Source: a bacterium HR28 (lineage in GTDB: Bacteria > Chloroflexota > Chloroflexia > Thermomicrobiales > Thermomicrobiaceae). From it: 64,000 nucleotides of DNA. The notes beneath the pieces are model-generated. The model worked only from the letters and a program-made list of their open reading frames with translations, made no database searches and had not been told where the DNA came from. Shown piece by piece: positions 44,546 through 53,989 of this stretch. The first letter of the stretch is position 1, and every line of letters begins with the position of its first letter. A program made the translations under genes and the position numbers. The stretch spans positions 229,745-293,744 of the forward strand of contig BEIE01000003.1 of the NCBI GenBank assembly GCA_002898255.1, read 5' to 3'.

Positions 44546-45637
44546 TCAGCAGTGGGCGAGCAGTTTCAGAGCCGTCTCCGTGACCAGCTCAGGCGTAAGC
44601 AGGGTGAGGCATGTCCGAAGGCTACAGCCTTCCGGGCGCCCTACCCGATAGCCAACATAACAACAGGGCGAGCAAGGCAGTCGCACGGTCAGCGCAAGTA
44701 CGGGACCGGTGACATGGAGAGTTTGAAGCGGGTTTGCGATCGACGATCCCAATGGTCGCCAAGCCTCCACATTGGTCGGCCCGAAAAGCGCCAGGGTGGG
44801 GCGACCAAGAGCCGCAGCAAGGTGAACCACGCCACAGTCACTTCCAAGTACAAGGCTCGCCTGCTCCAGAACTGCTGCCAGCGTCGCAATCTCTGTGCGC
44901 CCCATCAGGTCATGGACGCCCTCGATGTTGAGGAGGGGAGCTGCGTCGGTTTTTTCGTTAGCAGTGCCGGTCACCACGATACCCAACTGGCGGCGAGCGA
45001 GTTCGCGTGCCACAACAGCGAACCGCTCGGCTGGCCATCGGCGCGCAGGTGCGAAGGGCCCGACTCCCGGATGGATCACGACGAATGGGCGAGGGACAGG
45101 TTCAAGCAGCCGCTGCGCCTGCGATCGTGCCTCCTCAGGAATCTGCAAGTACGGTGGCTCGGGTGCTTCTAAGGCTCCCAATGCCTGTGCAATCTCCAGT
45201 GCGTACTGCCATTCGGGTACTGCCCCAAATCCCCGATCGACGACGCGATGGGTCAGAAAGTGACCAGTGCCGTTGTCAATCCCCGCGCGAACGGGGCTGC
45301 CGGTGGCAGCAAGGACTATCCGGTAGAGCAGGCGTCCTGGCCATGTTGTCAGGTGGTGCAGCAGGATGACAGCATCGTACTGCCGGCGCCGAAGCGTGAC
45401 GGCTAGTTCGAGGAGATGGAGTAACCCCCCACGACGCAACCGCGACTTTTCCAGAACGTAAATATGATTTATGACCGGGCAAAGACCATAGAGTTCAGCT
45501 CCCACTCGCGAAGTCAAGACATCAATGGTTATGTCCGGGTAGGCACTGCGCAAGACACGCAGTGCTGGAAGGGTAAGGACGGCGTCGCCCAAATCAGCGA
45601 TCTTCACGACAAGAATGCGTCGAAATCGTGCTGGCAT
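44546..45637 (-). CDS. Family 9 glycosyltransferase (heptosyltransferase-like), third copy
   Basis: A GT-B fold enzyme of 363 residues. The N-terminal motif RRILVVKIADLGDAVLTLPALRVLR (in pieces: ILVVKIADLGDAVLTLPAL) carries the family catalytic Asp. The C-terminal donor site has FVVIHPGVGPFAPARRWPAE, LVLGSDCGVVHLAAALGRPT and LFGPTNVEAWRP. A Cys cluster CSPCCYVGY...C near the C-terminus is typical of many GT9 proteins. ATG 45637 overlaps the previous glycosyltransferase by 44 bases. Sugar donor and acceptor are unknown; heptose is not implied, as no heptose or LPS genes are seen. Confidence 0.83.
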   Translation of the reverse strand: MPARFRRILVVKIADLGDAVLTLPALRVLRSAYPDITIDVLTSRVGAELYGLCPVINHIYVLEKSRLRRGGLLHLLELAVTLRRRQYDAVILLHHLTTWPGRLLYRIVLAATGSPVRAGIDNGTGHFLTHRVVDRGFGAVPEWQYALEIAQALGALEAPEPPYLQIPEEARSQAQRLLEPVPRPFVVIHPGVGPFAPARRWPAERFAVVARELARRQLGIVVTGTANEKTDAAPLLNIEGVHDLMGRTEIATLAAVLEQASLVLGSDCGVVHLAAALGRPTLALFGPTNVEAWRPLGSSIANPLQTLHVTGPVLALTVRLPCSPCCYVGYRVGRPEGCSLRTCLTLLTPELVTETALKLLAHC

Positions 45638-46742
45638 GAGGCGCTCCGAGAGCGGCGGTAAGGACGGCAAGCGTCTCTTCCGCCGTGCGTTCCCAACTGA
45701 ACTGGGCGGCGTGCGCGCGACCAGCCACGCTCAGTGAGATTCGCAGGTCGGGTTGGCGCGCCGCGGAGATAGCTTCGGCGATATTCGCGGGATCCAGCGG
45801 ATCGCACACGAGCGCCGGTCCGGCGATCTCATTGAGCGCACCACGCTGGCTGGCGACGACCGGGGTGCCACAAGCCATGGCTTCGAGCACTGGTAAACCG
45901 AATCCCTCGTAGAGTGAAGGGAAGACGAAAACCTCAGCGGCGCTGTACAACGCTGGCAAATCACGATCGTCTACGTGCCCAAGCCAGCGGATCCGCTCGC
46001 GAAACGGGCTTTCGGCGATTGCCCGCTCTATTGGCTCCGCGAGCCAGCCACGCTTGCCGACAAGAACGAGCTCGAGTGCGGAATCGTGCCGGGCAAGGAG
46101 TTCGAAAGCCTGCACGAGCCGCACAAGGTTTTTCCGTGGCTGGAGGGTCCCGACGTGCAAGAGATAGGGGCGCTGCAATCCATAGCGGTGACGAACAGGC
46201 GCACATTCTTGCGGTGAACGAGGGAAGAACTGCGCGTCAACACCGTGCGGAATCACGGCGATGCGCTCTGGTGCCACGCGGTAGAACCGAATGAGGTCGT
46301 TCGCGGTTGCTTGTGAGATCGCGATGACCCGACGGGCCCGACGGACACTCCACCAGGTTCCCAGTTCGAGATAGAGCCGTTGTCGGAGGGGATGTGCTTG
46401 GGGTTCGTAGCGGTAGCCGAGATCATGCACGGTTACGACCGCTGGAACCGGACACCAGAGTGGGAGAACATGTGCCGGGACGAACAAAAGCGCCACTGGG
46501 TGACGCACGAGCTCGAAGGCAAGACGAACATGCGTCCAGAGGCGTGGGAAGGGAATGACGCTGATTTCGGCGCGGTCGATGGGGAACGGAAGCTCACTCC
46601 AAGTGTTCCGATAGAGCCGAAAGCGATACGGACCCGGTCGTTGAAGGAGATGCTCAATCACGCGGCGGGCGTAGCGCTCAGTCCCCGTTATGCCCTCCGC
46701 CCGAACGCGGCTGGCGTCAATGCCAATAATCGGCTCTGTCAT
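45594..46742 (-). CDS. Family 4 glycosyltransferase (mannosyltransferase-like)
   Basis: A retaining GT-B glycosyltransferase of 382 residues. The N-terminal acceptor domain has IIGIDASRVRAEGITGTERYA. Then follow VVTVHDLGYRYEPQAHP and SQATANDLIRFYRVAPERIAVIPHGVD. The donor domain has YLLHVGTLQPRKNLVRLVQAF, LVLVGKRGW, the His-containing IRWLGHVDDRDLPALYSAA, and the EX7E motif PSLYEGFGLPVLEAMACGTPVV. ATG 46742 overlaps the upstream stop as ATGA. It may add mannose or another hexose to a lipid or polysaccharide acceptor. Confidence 0.86.
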   Translation of the reverse strand: MTEPIIGIDASRVRAEGITGTERYARRVIEHLLQRPGPYRFRLYRNTWSELPFPIDRAEISVIPFPRLWTHVRLAFELVRHPVALLFVPAHVLPLWCPVPAVVTVHDLGYRYEPQAHPLRQRLYLELGTWWSVRRARRVIAISQATANDLIRFYRVAPERIAVIPHGVDAQFFPRSPQECAPVRHRYGLQRPYLLHVGTLQPRKNLVRLVQAFELLARHDSALELVLVGKRGWLAEPIERAIAESPFRERIRWLGHVDDRDLPALYSAAEVFVFPSLYEGFGLPVLEAMACGTPVVASQRGALNEIAGPALVCDPLDPANIAEAISAARQPDLRISLSVAGRAHAAQFSWERTAEETLAVLTAALGAPHASTISTHSCREDR

Positions 46743-47896
46743 CCAGAAAGGCCTTTCGAGAGGCAATCTTGCACCACGGCCACGACACGCTCGACACTCA
46801 ATGCCATCATACAGCCGACACCACACGGACGAATCGGGCCAATGTCTCCGCAACGCGGGCACTCGAGCGGCGAGCGGACCACACGGTGGCGAGTGGCAGG
46901 CCCCCATGGGCCAAATCGCTCGGGCCGTGTTGGGCCGAAGAGGTGAACAGTAGGTGCTCCGACGGCGACAGCCAGGTGCAGTGGTCCTGTGTCCGGCCCA
47001 ACGACTAGAGAAGCAGCGCGTAGGAGTTCGGCCAGTTCTGCAAGCGAGAGATCACCAGCCAGGACCAGCGGGGTGGCGCGTGCTGTCTTCGCGATGGCTT
47101 CTAACATCTGTTGTTCACTCCGGGAGCCGGTGAGGATAACAGCCAAACCGAGGTCGGCCAGCGCATCAACCAAGGCAGCCCAACGCTGCTCAGGCCAGCA
47201 TTTGGCAGCGGCACCGGATCCTGGATGAACGACGGCGAAGGGGGCGTGGATACCCTGAGCGACGAGCCGTGCCCACACACGGCTCTGTGCTGCTCGGTCG
47301 ACAGGCCAAACGACTGGATGATCATTCGCGGTGGGCTGGGACTCCGGGGGATCATACCCCAGGAGGCGCAAAAGCGCGCGGACGAGCTCGATGTTGCGTG
47401 CAGCGACGTGCTCGCTCCGCAGGGGCACAGGGTGGGTAAGAAAGGGACGCAGAGTAGGATGATCGGCTCCAACACGGATCGGAATCCCCGCGAGATACCC
47501 AAGCCATGCTCCCCACCAGTGGTCGTCACGAAGGACGACCAGCGCAAGTGGGGCGTGTCGACGGAGCCGAGCAGCCTCATGAACGAGCAATCGATATGGC
47601 TGGGTGAAGTCGGTCGATGGTCGCCGCGTGAAACCAGGAAACACCACGGGCAAAACACGGTCGACCACACGCGTGATTGCGAACAGCTCTGCTGTCCAGG
47701 GGCCAGCAAGCAACGTTGTCGTGAGTCCCGGTGCGACCTGGCGTACCAGGCGCAGGGCAGGCAAGGTCAGGATTGCATCTCCAAGGTGGTCTGGCCGAAC
47801 CAGTATCACTTCGCGCCGTACACTGGGTGCGCAGATCGGCACGGGAATTGCCTGCCCGACCCAACGAACGGCGGTGCGTGCTAGGTCACGGAACAT
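46739..47896 (-). CDS. Family 9 glycosyltransferase, second copy
   Basis: A GT9 protein of 385 residues with a ~25-residue amphipathic N-terminus before REVILVRPDHLGDAILTLPA. It continues with LVVLRDDHWWGAWLGYLAGI, FAVVHPGSGAAAKCWPEQRW, LVVGPDTGPLHLAVAVGAPT and LFGPTRPERFGPWG, and a Cys-rich end CPRCGDIGPIRPCGVGCM. ATG 47896 overlaps the preceding GT9 by 11 bases. It is a clear paralogue of the genes at 47886-48926 and 44546-45637 with different acceptor-side sequence, which suggests successive transfers. Confidence 0.83.
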   Translation of the reverse strand: MFRDLARTAVRWVGQAIPVPICAPSVRREVILVRPDHLGDAILTLPALRLVRQVAPGLTTTLLAGPWTAELFAITRVVDRVLPVVFPGFTRRPSTDFTQPYRLLVHEAARLRRHAPLALVVLRDDHWWGAWLGYLAGIPIRVGADHPTLRPFLTHPVPLRSEHVAARNIELVRALLRLLGYDPPESQPTANDHPVVWPVDRAAQSRVWARLVAQGIHAPFAVVHPGSGAAAKCWPEQRWAALVDALADLGLAVILTGSRSEQQMLEAIAKTARATPLVLAGDLSLAELAELLRAASLVVGPDTGPLHLAVAVGAPTVHLFGPTRPERFGPWGPATRHRVVRSPLECPRCGDIGPIRPCGVGCMMALSVERVVAVVQDCLSKGLSG

Positions 47897-48926
47897 CTGG
47901 TGCTCCCGCTGCGCCGAGAAGTGCGGCACAGGCTTGGGCGACCTCGTTCACCGTCACGTTCCGAATATCCAGTGTGTCTGGAATGGAGAAGGGGCGGCGT
48001 AAATCTCGTGCCTCGTGTAGCGTCCAACTCGCTGGTGGAGCACAGACGAGGCTGCGGGGCCCAAGCGGTCGGTAGAGTAGAGGACTCGTCGGCCCGAATA
48101 TCGACACCGTCGCGGTCCCAACAGCAGCAGCGAGGTGACCGATTCCGCTGTCGTTCCCGACGAAAAGATCTGCCAGGGAGAGTAGTGCGGCGAGTTCTGA
48201 CCATGTTAACCGGTTCGACCAATCGAGCAGAGGACTCCTGGCTGCATGGAGTACCCCACTTACTGCCTCGGCATCACTCGAACCGCCGACGAGCACGATG
48301 GTGGCACCAAACTCAGAATGCAACCGATCTGCCAGTGCAGCAAACCGCTCTGGCGGCCAGCGCTTCGCCAGGAACGTGCTGCCGGGGTTGACCGCGCCTC
48401 CTGGATGGATGACGACGAGTGGACGAGTGACGGAGCCTAGACGCGCTGCGACACTCGCGCGTACGTCCGGCGGAACGGCATACTCCGGTTCGAGGCCCTG
48501 TGGGGAAACGCCAAGCATCTCGGCGACCGCCAGGTAGAGCTCCGTCTCGTGCTGGCTCGGCCGTGGGCGCACGCGATGGGTGTAGAGAATTCCGCGTCCA
48601 GCTACGTTGACACCAGCGCGCTTTGGAATGCGGCTCAGGTAAAGAAGTAGCGCAACACGTGGAGAGCGATCGAGCCCGAGGCCCCAGTCGTAGCGCTCAC
48701 GAGCTAGTTGTTGGGCGAGCCGGGCAATTGCAGGCAACGTGGCCTGCTCTGGATACGGGATGAGACGACGGATGGCTGGATGACCGTCAAAGGCGGGTGC
48801 TGCCCAACGGGTCACGACGACGTCGATCGCTGCGTCGGGGAAAGCCGTACGCAGGGCGCGCAGAACTGGTGTCGCCATGAGAGCGTCACCCAGGCAACAG
48901 GGTTTGACGACTAGGATGCGTCGCAT
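47886..48926 (-). CDS. Family 9 glycosyltransferase, first copy
   Basis: A GT9 protein of 346 residues. It starts MRRILVVKPCCLGDALMATP (Asp14 is the expected catalytic base). It continues with YDWGLGLDRSPRVALLLYLS, VVIHPGGAVNPGSTFLAKRW, LFVGNDSGIGHLAAAVGTAT and IFGPTSPLLYRPLG. It starts 3 bases after the fabZ stop and overlaps the next GT9. No membrane segment is seen, so it is probably a peripheral enzyme at the inner face of the membrane. Confidence 0.84.
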   Translation of the reverse strand: MRRILVVKPCCLGDALMATPVLRALRTAFPDAAIDVVVTRWAAPAFDGHPAIRRLIPYPEQATLPAIARLAQQLARERYDWGLGLDRSPRVALLLYLSRIPKRAGVNVAGRGILYTHRVRPRPSQHETELYLAVAEMLGVSPQGLEPEYAVPPDVRASVAARLGSVTRPLVVIHPGGAVNPGSTFLAKRWPPERFAALADRLHSEFGATIVLVGGSSDAEAVSGVLHAARSPLLDWSNRLTWSELAALLSLADLFVGNDSGIGHLAAAVGTATVSIFGPTSPLLYRPLGPRSLVCAPPASWTLHEARDLRRPFSIPDTLDIRNVTVNEVAQACAALLGAAGAPDVP

Positions 48927-48929
48927 TCT

Positions 48930-49379
48930 TCAACGCGCTGTCCGAGCAGCGTCGGGATCGAGGATCGCGAACAGGATTTCACCTTCGGCGGCGAGTTCGC
49001 CGTCGACCGTAGCGCGACCAGTACCCGTTCCGATGTTCCGGCGGAGCTTCCCGATTTGGACTTCGAGGCGCAGTGTGTCGCCGGGGCGCACGGGGCGCTT
49101 GAAGCGGACGCGGTCGATACCAGCGAAGAACGCCATCTTTCCACGGAAGTCTTCATGACCAAGGAGCGCGACTGCTCCGACCTGGGCCAGGGCTTCGACG
49201 ATCAGTACTCCCGGCATCACTGGGTTGCCGGGAAAGTGACCGACGAAAAACGGTTCGTTCACCGTGACATTTTTAATGCCAACAGCCCGTTGGCCCCATT
49301 CGACTTCAATGATCCGATCCACAAGGAGGAAGGGGTAACGGTGCGGAATGATTTCTTGGATCTGCCATGCCTCGAGCAT
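48930..49379 (-). CDS. fabZ: 3-hydroxyacyl-[acyl-carrier-protein] dehydratase FabZ
   Basis: FabZ dehydrates 3-hydroxyacyl-ACP in fatty acid elongation. The 149-residue hot-dog-fold protein shows [19 protein letters not shown] and the catalytic motif [25 protein letters not shown] (His in [11 protein letters not shown], Glu in VEALAQ). [16 protein letters not shown] is also present. Of two adjacent ATGs I prefer 49379, six bases from GGAG. It lies between purA and the glycosyltransferases. Its place in an envelope cluster may reflect lipid supply. Confidence 0.93.
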   Translation of the reverse strand: MLEAWQIQEIIPHRYPFLLVDRIIEVEWGQRAVGIKNVTVNEPFFVGHFPGNPVMPGVLIVEALAQVGAVALLGHEDFRGKMAFFAGIDRVRFKRPVRPGDTLRLEVQIGKLRRNIGTGTGRATVDGELAAEGEILFAILDPDAARTAR

Positions 49380-49399
49380 CATCCACTCCTCGACCAGCT

Positions 49400-50695
49400 T
49401 CAGGCGAGTGCACTGGCATGGCGCCAGACAAGCTGGCGACGCGCCGGGCCGATGCCGATCATCGTGATCGGAACACCAATGAGTTCTTCAATCCTTTCGA
49501 CGTAACGCTGGGCGGCGGGTGGCAGATCGGCGAACGACGCAGCGTGACTGGTGTCCGTCTGCCATCCGGGCAGGATCTCGTAGACCGGCTCTACGGCCAT
49601 GTATTGGTCGAGTTGGGCGGGTGGGGCAGTGAGTTCGCGATCGCCGAGGCGGTATCCAACGCAGACACGAATTTCGGGTAGTGGATCGAGCATGTCCAGC
49701 TTCGTCAGTGCTGCTTCGGTCATCCCGTTCAGGCGCGCCGTGTACCGTGCCGCGACCGCATCGAACCAACCAACACGGCGTGGTCGACCAGTGGTTGTCC
49801 CGTACTCACGTCCTCGCTCACGCAGCAGCTGGCCAGTCTCGTCGGTCAGCTCTGTAGGGAACGGACCAGCACCGACGCGTGTGGTGTACGCCTTGAAGAC
49901 ACCGACCACTCGCTCGACTTGTGTGGGGGCGATGCCAGCTCCTTGGCAAGCGCCCGCAGCCGTCGGAGAGCTGGATGTGACGTATGGGTACGTTCCGTAA
50001 TCGAGGTCGAGCATGGTGCCTTGCGCAGCTTCAACAATGACGTGCTTGCCCGCAGCAAGCGCGTCTTGTACGAAGACTTCAGCGGCAATAACGAACGGAG
50101 CGAGTGCTTCACCCCAGGTGCGCGCTTCGTTCAGAAGTTCGTCAAGATCCAGCGGCTGCTGATGATAGAGGTGCACGAAGAGCGTATTCTTCTCAGGAAG
50201 CAAAATCTCGAGCTTTTGCCGTAAGAGTGCCTCGGATCCCGGTAGCAGATCGGCGACACGGATGCCACGTCGTGCCACCTTATCGGTGAAGGCTGGACCG
50301 TTGCCGCGGAGCGTTGTCCCGATACCAGCTGCACCGCGACGCTGCTCCTCGTACAGGTCCAGAAGTGGATGGTACGGCATGATAACGTGTGCCCGGTCGC
50401 TCAAGTAGAGCTGGCCGAGTTGTGCATGGCGCTCGCGCAGCGCGGCGATCTCGCGAAGGAGGTCGGGGGGAGAGACAGCTACTCCCGCACCGATGATGCA
50501 GGTGCAATGTGGATAAAGGATTCCGGATGGGATCACGTGAAGCTTGTAGATGCCCTCGTCGGTGACGACTGTGTGCCCGGCATTCGTTGAACCGTTCGGG
50601 CGGATGACGATATCAGCGGTGGCGGCCAGGGCATCGGTGATTTTCCCCTTGCCCTCGTCACCCCACTGGCCACCCAGCACGATGGTCACTGGCAT
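49400..50695 (-). CDS. purA: Adenylosuccinate synthetase
   Basis: PurA couples GTP hydrolysis to joining IMP and aspartate, the first step to AMP (431 residues). The GTP loop is [14 protein letters not shown] with the catalytic Asp, and NAGHTVV carries the catalytic His. Other signatures are [44 protein letters not shown] and [31 protein letters not shown] (in pieces: [18 protein letters not shown]). The family's QGG before NAGHT is NGS here, and RGIGPAY is RGNGPAF, so it belongs to a divergent subfamily. ATG 50695 with SD AAGGAG. It heads the fabZ-glycosyltransferase operon. Confidence 0.93.
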   Translation of the reverse strand: MPVTIVLGGQWGDEGKGKITDALAATADIVIRPNGSTNAGHTVVTDEGIYKLHVIPSGILYPHCTCIIGAGVAVSPPDLLREIAALRERHAQLGQLYLSDRAHVIMPYHPLLDLYEEQRRGAAGIGTTLRGNGPAFTDKVARRGIRVADLLPGSEALLRQKLEILLPEKNTLFVHLYHQQPLDLDELLNEARTWGEALAPFVIAAEVFVQDALAAGKHVIVEAAQGTMLDLDYGTYPYVTSSSPTAAGACQGAGIAPTQVERVVGVFKAYTTRVGAGPFPTELTDETGQLLRERGREYGTTTGRPRRVGWFDAVAARYTARLNGMTEAALTKLDMLDPLPEIRVCVGYRLGDRELTAPPAQLDQYMAVEPVYEILPGWQTDTSHAASFADLPPAAQRYVERIEELIGVPITMIGIGPARRQLVWRHASALA

Positions 50696-50744
50696 CGATC
50701 CGACTCCTTGTTCTGGTCCTGACAAGTGGGCAAGCTGCCCTGTG

Positions 50745-50753
50745 AACTATAGC
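50745..50753 (-). promoter_or_regulatory. Probable purA extended -10 promoter
   Basis: Minus-strand TGCTATAGT (TGn plus TATAGT) lies 14 bases after the dnaJ stop and ~50 bases before the purA ATG. No clear -35. Confidence 0.45.
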
Positions 50754-50766
50754 ACTACGGGCGTAT

Positions 50767-51795
50767 TCAGGCGCGGATGCGCGCTTCCCGGAGGTCGCGC
50801 AGCCGCTCGAACAGGCGACGCTCCTCCTCGGTCAGATCGGTTGGGAGCACAACCTTGACCTTGACAAGCAAGTCGCCACGCTCGCCGGTCCGAAGAGAAG
50901 GCATCCCCTTTCCGCGCAGCCGGAAAACCTGTCCATTCTGGGTACCAGGCGGGATCCGCAGGACGACAGGACGATCGAGTGTGGGTACCGTCACTTCGCC
51001 ACCGAGAATCGCGGTGTAGAGCGGCACCTCGACTTCGGTGCGTACATTGTCACCCTCCAGTGTGAACTGCGGATCATGAACGAGATGCACCCGGAGATAG
51101 AGGTCGCCTGGCGGCCCGCCATTGATGCCTGGCCCACCTTGCCCAGCGATGCGGATTCGTGAGCCTTCCCGTACACCCGCTGGGATCTTCACTTCCAGCG
51201 TCTTGGTGCGTGTGACATACCCGCTTCCGCCACAGACCCGGCAGATGCCACGCCCATTCAGACCGGTACCGTGGCAGGCTGTGCAGCGCTCGTCGATCTT
51301 CACATCGATCCGCCGAGTTGCACCGTGGTAAGCCTCACGGAGCGTCACCTCGATTGGATGCTCGTAGTCCTGCCCGCGCTCTGGGCGTGCGCGCATCCGG
51401 ACGCGCTCCGTACCGGTGGTGAAAAGATCCCCGAAATCCCCAAAAAGCAAGTCGAAGAAGTCCGAGAAATCACTGCTGCGTCGGTGCCGACGCTGCTGTG
51501 CCCGCTCTCGGGTGCCGAAGAACCACTCGGCAAAGTCGGTGGCTCCACCTTGCGCACCTGCGGCTTGCTGGTAGCGCTCCCAATCAGCGCCGAAGCGATC
51601 GTACTTGGCTCGCTTTTCGGGATCCCGCAAAACCTCGTACGCCTCGTTGATCTCCTTGAACTTTTCCTCAGCCTCTGGCGACTTGTTGACGTCAGGGTGA
51701 TACTTGCGCGCGAGACGCAAATAGGCCTTGCGGATCGTCTCCTGATCCGCGTCGCGCGGCACACCAAGGATCTTGTAGTAGTCCTTGAACTCCAT
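50767..51795 (-). CDS. dnaJ: DnaJ-family chaperone with a half zinc finger
   Basis: A J-domain co-chaperone of 342 residues. The J domain (1-~70) has [14 protein letters not shown], the HPD triad in [10 protein letters not shown], and [22 protein letters not shown] Phe-rich, Gly-poor linker ([18 protein letters not shown]) follows. The Zn region holds only two CxxCxGxG-type motifs, CTACHGTG and CRVCGGSG, instead of four, so one Zn site is expected. The C-terminal peptide-binding domains include [19 protein letters not shown] and [15 protein letters not shown]. It has its own promoter; grpE and dnaK are not in view. It may be a second, specialised DnaJ. Confidence 0.88.
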   Translation of the reverse strand: MEFKDYYKILGVPRDADQETIRKAYLRLARKYHPDVNKSPEAEEKFKEINEAYEVLRDPEKRAKYDRFGADWERYQQAAGAQGGATDFAEWFFGTRERAQQRRHRRSSDFSDFFDLLFGDFGDLFTTGTERVRMRARPERGQDYEHPIEVTLREAYHGATRRIDVKIDERCTACHGTGLNGRGICRVCGGSGYVTRTKTLEVKIPAGVREGSRIRIAGQGGPGINGGPPGDLYLRVHLVHDPQFTLEGDNVRTEVEVPLYTAILGGEVTVPTLDRPVVLRIPPGTQNGQVFRLRGKGMPSLRTGERGDLLVKVKVVLPTDLTEEERRLFERLRDLREARIRA

Positions 51796-51834
51796 CGTTA
51801 CCCATCACCTCGAAATCACCCGCGCTCCGACTGG

Positions 51835-51863
51835 AGTATAACTCTTGAGCCGACTTGTAGCAA
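51835..51863 (-). promoter_or_regulatory. dnaJ promoter
   Basis: Minus-strand TTGCTA (51863-51858), 17-base spacer, TATACT (51840-51835). No CIRCE-type inverted repeat is seen here. Confidence 0.7.
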
Positions 51864-51896
51864 CCCTGGTGAGATTCAGCGGCGCAGGGCCGTGCA

Positions 51897-52619
51897 TCAA
51901 CCAGGGAGCGGTTGTGATGTGAATGATGCACTGGACTGCCCAAGGCGCGATCGAACTTGCGCCCAGAGGTGAACAGTGAAGAGGAGCCAATGGACCTGAG
52001 CGCCGCTTGTGATGAGGATGCTGGCAGCGATGCCAGGGAAGCACAGAAGAATTGCTAACTGGGAGCCAAATTGCACGGCGATCGCGATCCCAAGGGCGTA
52101 CCCGAAACTCACAACCCAGACAACCAGAAGATCACGGATGGCTTTCCCAATCTCGTTCAGAATCGGACGGAGAGCAAAGGCCTCAGCAAGACTGCCGCTC
52201 AATACCAAGCGCGTCAGTGGGATAGGAAGGAGAATACTACCGAGTGCGGCAACAAGTGGAACAAGGCAGAGCAAACCGACAAGCGAGACAGCAAGCGAGG
52301 GGATGGTGAGGCGTGGTTCGTCAAAGAACAAGGGAACGAGTGCGAGGGCGCTACAGAACAAGAGTACATAGACGGGAGAGAACCAAACGATAGCGACGAG
52401 TGTTGCCTTAAAGCCGAGTACCAGATCCTGGCTCCACTGGTTCCAGGCGGGGAGTTCAGTGTCATCACCAGACAGGACAGCCTTTAAGTACCGCAGAGCC
52501 CAGCCGAAGACCAGTAAATACCCGATGAGCGGTATGAAAAGCAGAAGAGCGCCAATAATCCCCTTTTCGAGCCACTGCCTGTCGCGGAATGGAGCTGTGA
52601 AGGCGCGCGCGATGTCCAC
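51897..52619 (-). CDS. DUF4013-like membrane protein, copy 1
   Basis: A polytopic membrane protein of 240 residues with about six hydrophobic helices. The start has the DUF4013 pattern DIARAFTAPFRDRQWLEKGI followed by GALLLFIPLIGYLLVFGWAL and LPAWNQWSQDLVLGFKATLV. Function unknown. The start is GTG 52619 with AAGGA. Its paralogue lies 180 bases upstream on the same strand. The short gap holds a GACACG/CGTGTC hairpin (52669-52686) but no clear promoter, so both may be read together. Confidence 0.75.
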   Translation of the reverse strand: MDIARAFTAPFRDRQWLEKGIIGALLLFIPLIGYLLVFGWALRYLKAVLSGDDTELPAWNQWSQDLVLGFKATLVAIVWFSPVYVLLFCSALALVPLFFDEPRLTIPSLAVSLVGLLCLVPLVAALGSILLPIPLTRLVLSGSLAEAFALRPILNEIGKAIRDLLVVWVVSFGYALGIAIAVQFGSQLAILLCFPGIAASILITSGAQVHWLLFTVHLWAQVRSRLGQSSASFTSQPLPG

Positions 52620-52799
52620 ATTCGGTTCCTTAAGCCATGCTCAAAGCGTCCCAGTTGGGCCACCCAGCGACACGCTTTGTCGTGTCTTGCAACGACACCC
52701 TCCTTGGTGGTCGCGTTGTTGCACCAAGGCTAACAATTCTCCGTGCACACTGACAAGAGATGGCTCTCCGGCCAATTCTGTCTCGTCTTGGCAGGCGGA

Positions 52800-53492
52800 T
52801 CATGCAGTTGGCATCACGGGTGATGGGGCTGCCGCACTCTCCCCACCAGCTGCCAAACGACGTCGTACCTGGCCATACAGGTGCGCCTGCACAAACAAGG
52901 CATAGAGAAGTGTCGCGAGGATTCCCACAACGCAGAGGAGGACACCAAACAGAGCCAAAATGCCGAGCAAAATTGAGACGATGAGGACAATCAGGAGGTT
53001 AACAACGCTCCGGCCAGTCTCGTTGAAGATTTCAGACAGAGCGAATGCTGCAGCGAACCGATCTGTCACTGCGAAGCGTGTGATAAAGACCGGCGCGATG
53101 AAAGCGAACATTAAGCCGAGTATGAACGAGAGACAGTTCGCACACACGGTTAGGAGCGTCCGGATCGTCTCCGCTTCTGTGCCGCGCCCAGCCGCGGCTC
53201 CCAGAAGTCCAAACGCGAACTGGATACAGAAACCAACGATCAAAACCGGAAGATACCAAATGAACTGAATGACGTATCCCTTAAAGCCCCGTACAAAATC
53301 ACCACCGAAGTCGTCCCATTCTGGTAACGGCACGTCGACGCCAAGCGCAGTCTGTCGCATGATACGGAGCATGTACCCGTAGAGGATTAGCCAGCCGACA
53401 ATCGGGATGACCAACATCACGAGGGCAATGAGGGCTTTCTTGACCCACTGGGGATCTTGAAAAACATAAGAGAATGCGCGACCGAGATCCAT
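52800..53492 (-). CDS. DUF4013-like membrane protein, copy 2
   Basis: A 230-residue paralogue of the next gene. It begins DLGRAFSYVFQDPQWVKKAL, then LIALVMLVIPIVGWLILYGY and LPEWDDFGGDFVRGFKGYVI, and has about six membrane helices. The shared layout (short basic-amphipathic start, W-K-K-A helix, then LPxW-D/N-x-W/F-x-x-D-F/L-V-x-GFK) marks both as one family. Function unknown. ATG 53492 is preceded by GGAAGGGACGGGGG. It has a near-consensus promoter. Confidence 0.77.
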   Translation of the reverse strand: MDLGRAFSYVFQDPQWVKKALIALVMLVIPIVGWLILYGYMLRIMRQTALGVDVPLPEWDDFGGDFVRGFKGYVIQFIWYLPVLIVGFCIQFAFGLLGAAAGRGTEAETIRTLLTVCANCLSFILGLMFAFIAPVFITRFAVTDRFAAAFALSEIFNETGRSVVNLLIVLIVSILLGILALFGVLLCVVGILATLLYALFVQAHLYGQVRRRLAAGGESAAAPSPVMPTA

Positions 53493-53537
53493 GCCCCCGT
53501 CCCTTCCCAACCCAGCAGAAAACTCCTCTCGAAAAGC

Positions 53538-53566
53538 ATTCTAATGGGAGTACTGTGCGCGGTCAA
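53538..53566 (-). promoter_or_regulatory. Promoter of the DUF4013 pair
   Basis: Minus-strand TTGACC (53566-53561), 17-base spacer, TAGAAT (53543-53538), 45 bases before the ATG. Confidence 0.75.
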
Positions 53567-53989
53567 TCCTCTCCCGTAATGGCGGCGCTCAGATCGAACA
53601 GGAAAGTGCCTGCAACAGAACTCTCTCCCTCGTTCACGGGACCTTGTGTCGGCACGTGCTCTACCGACAGCTGGCCGAGGAATTCACGGCGAAAGGGCCT
53701 TCGCTCCGATGACTTGCAGGGAGTTTCCGCTACCGTAGCCAAATGTTTAAGGCTGACGACCAAGACACGCAGAAGAGTGCGGAGAGCATGTAATGCACAT
53801 GCTGAGGAGAAACAGGGGGAACGGAAAGCGTGGAACCGACTGCGGGCGTAGGCGCCATCGTGACGGCCGACGCACGTACTCCTCTCAAATGACTCCGACG
53901 CACAGCCACGTTAGACCGTCGTTGCGGAACTTTGGAGCCCAGCAACCAAGCGGGCCACGCGCTCGAGGATGTGACAGAGGGTCGTCTTC
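53567..53989. other. Intergenic stretch, no gene recognised
   Basis: The 423 bases between the DUF4013 promoter and the lexA stop contain only short, poorly composed frames. I see no convincing terminator or RNA signature. Confidence 0.45.
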
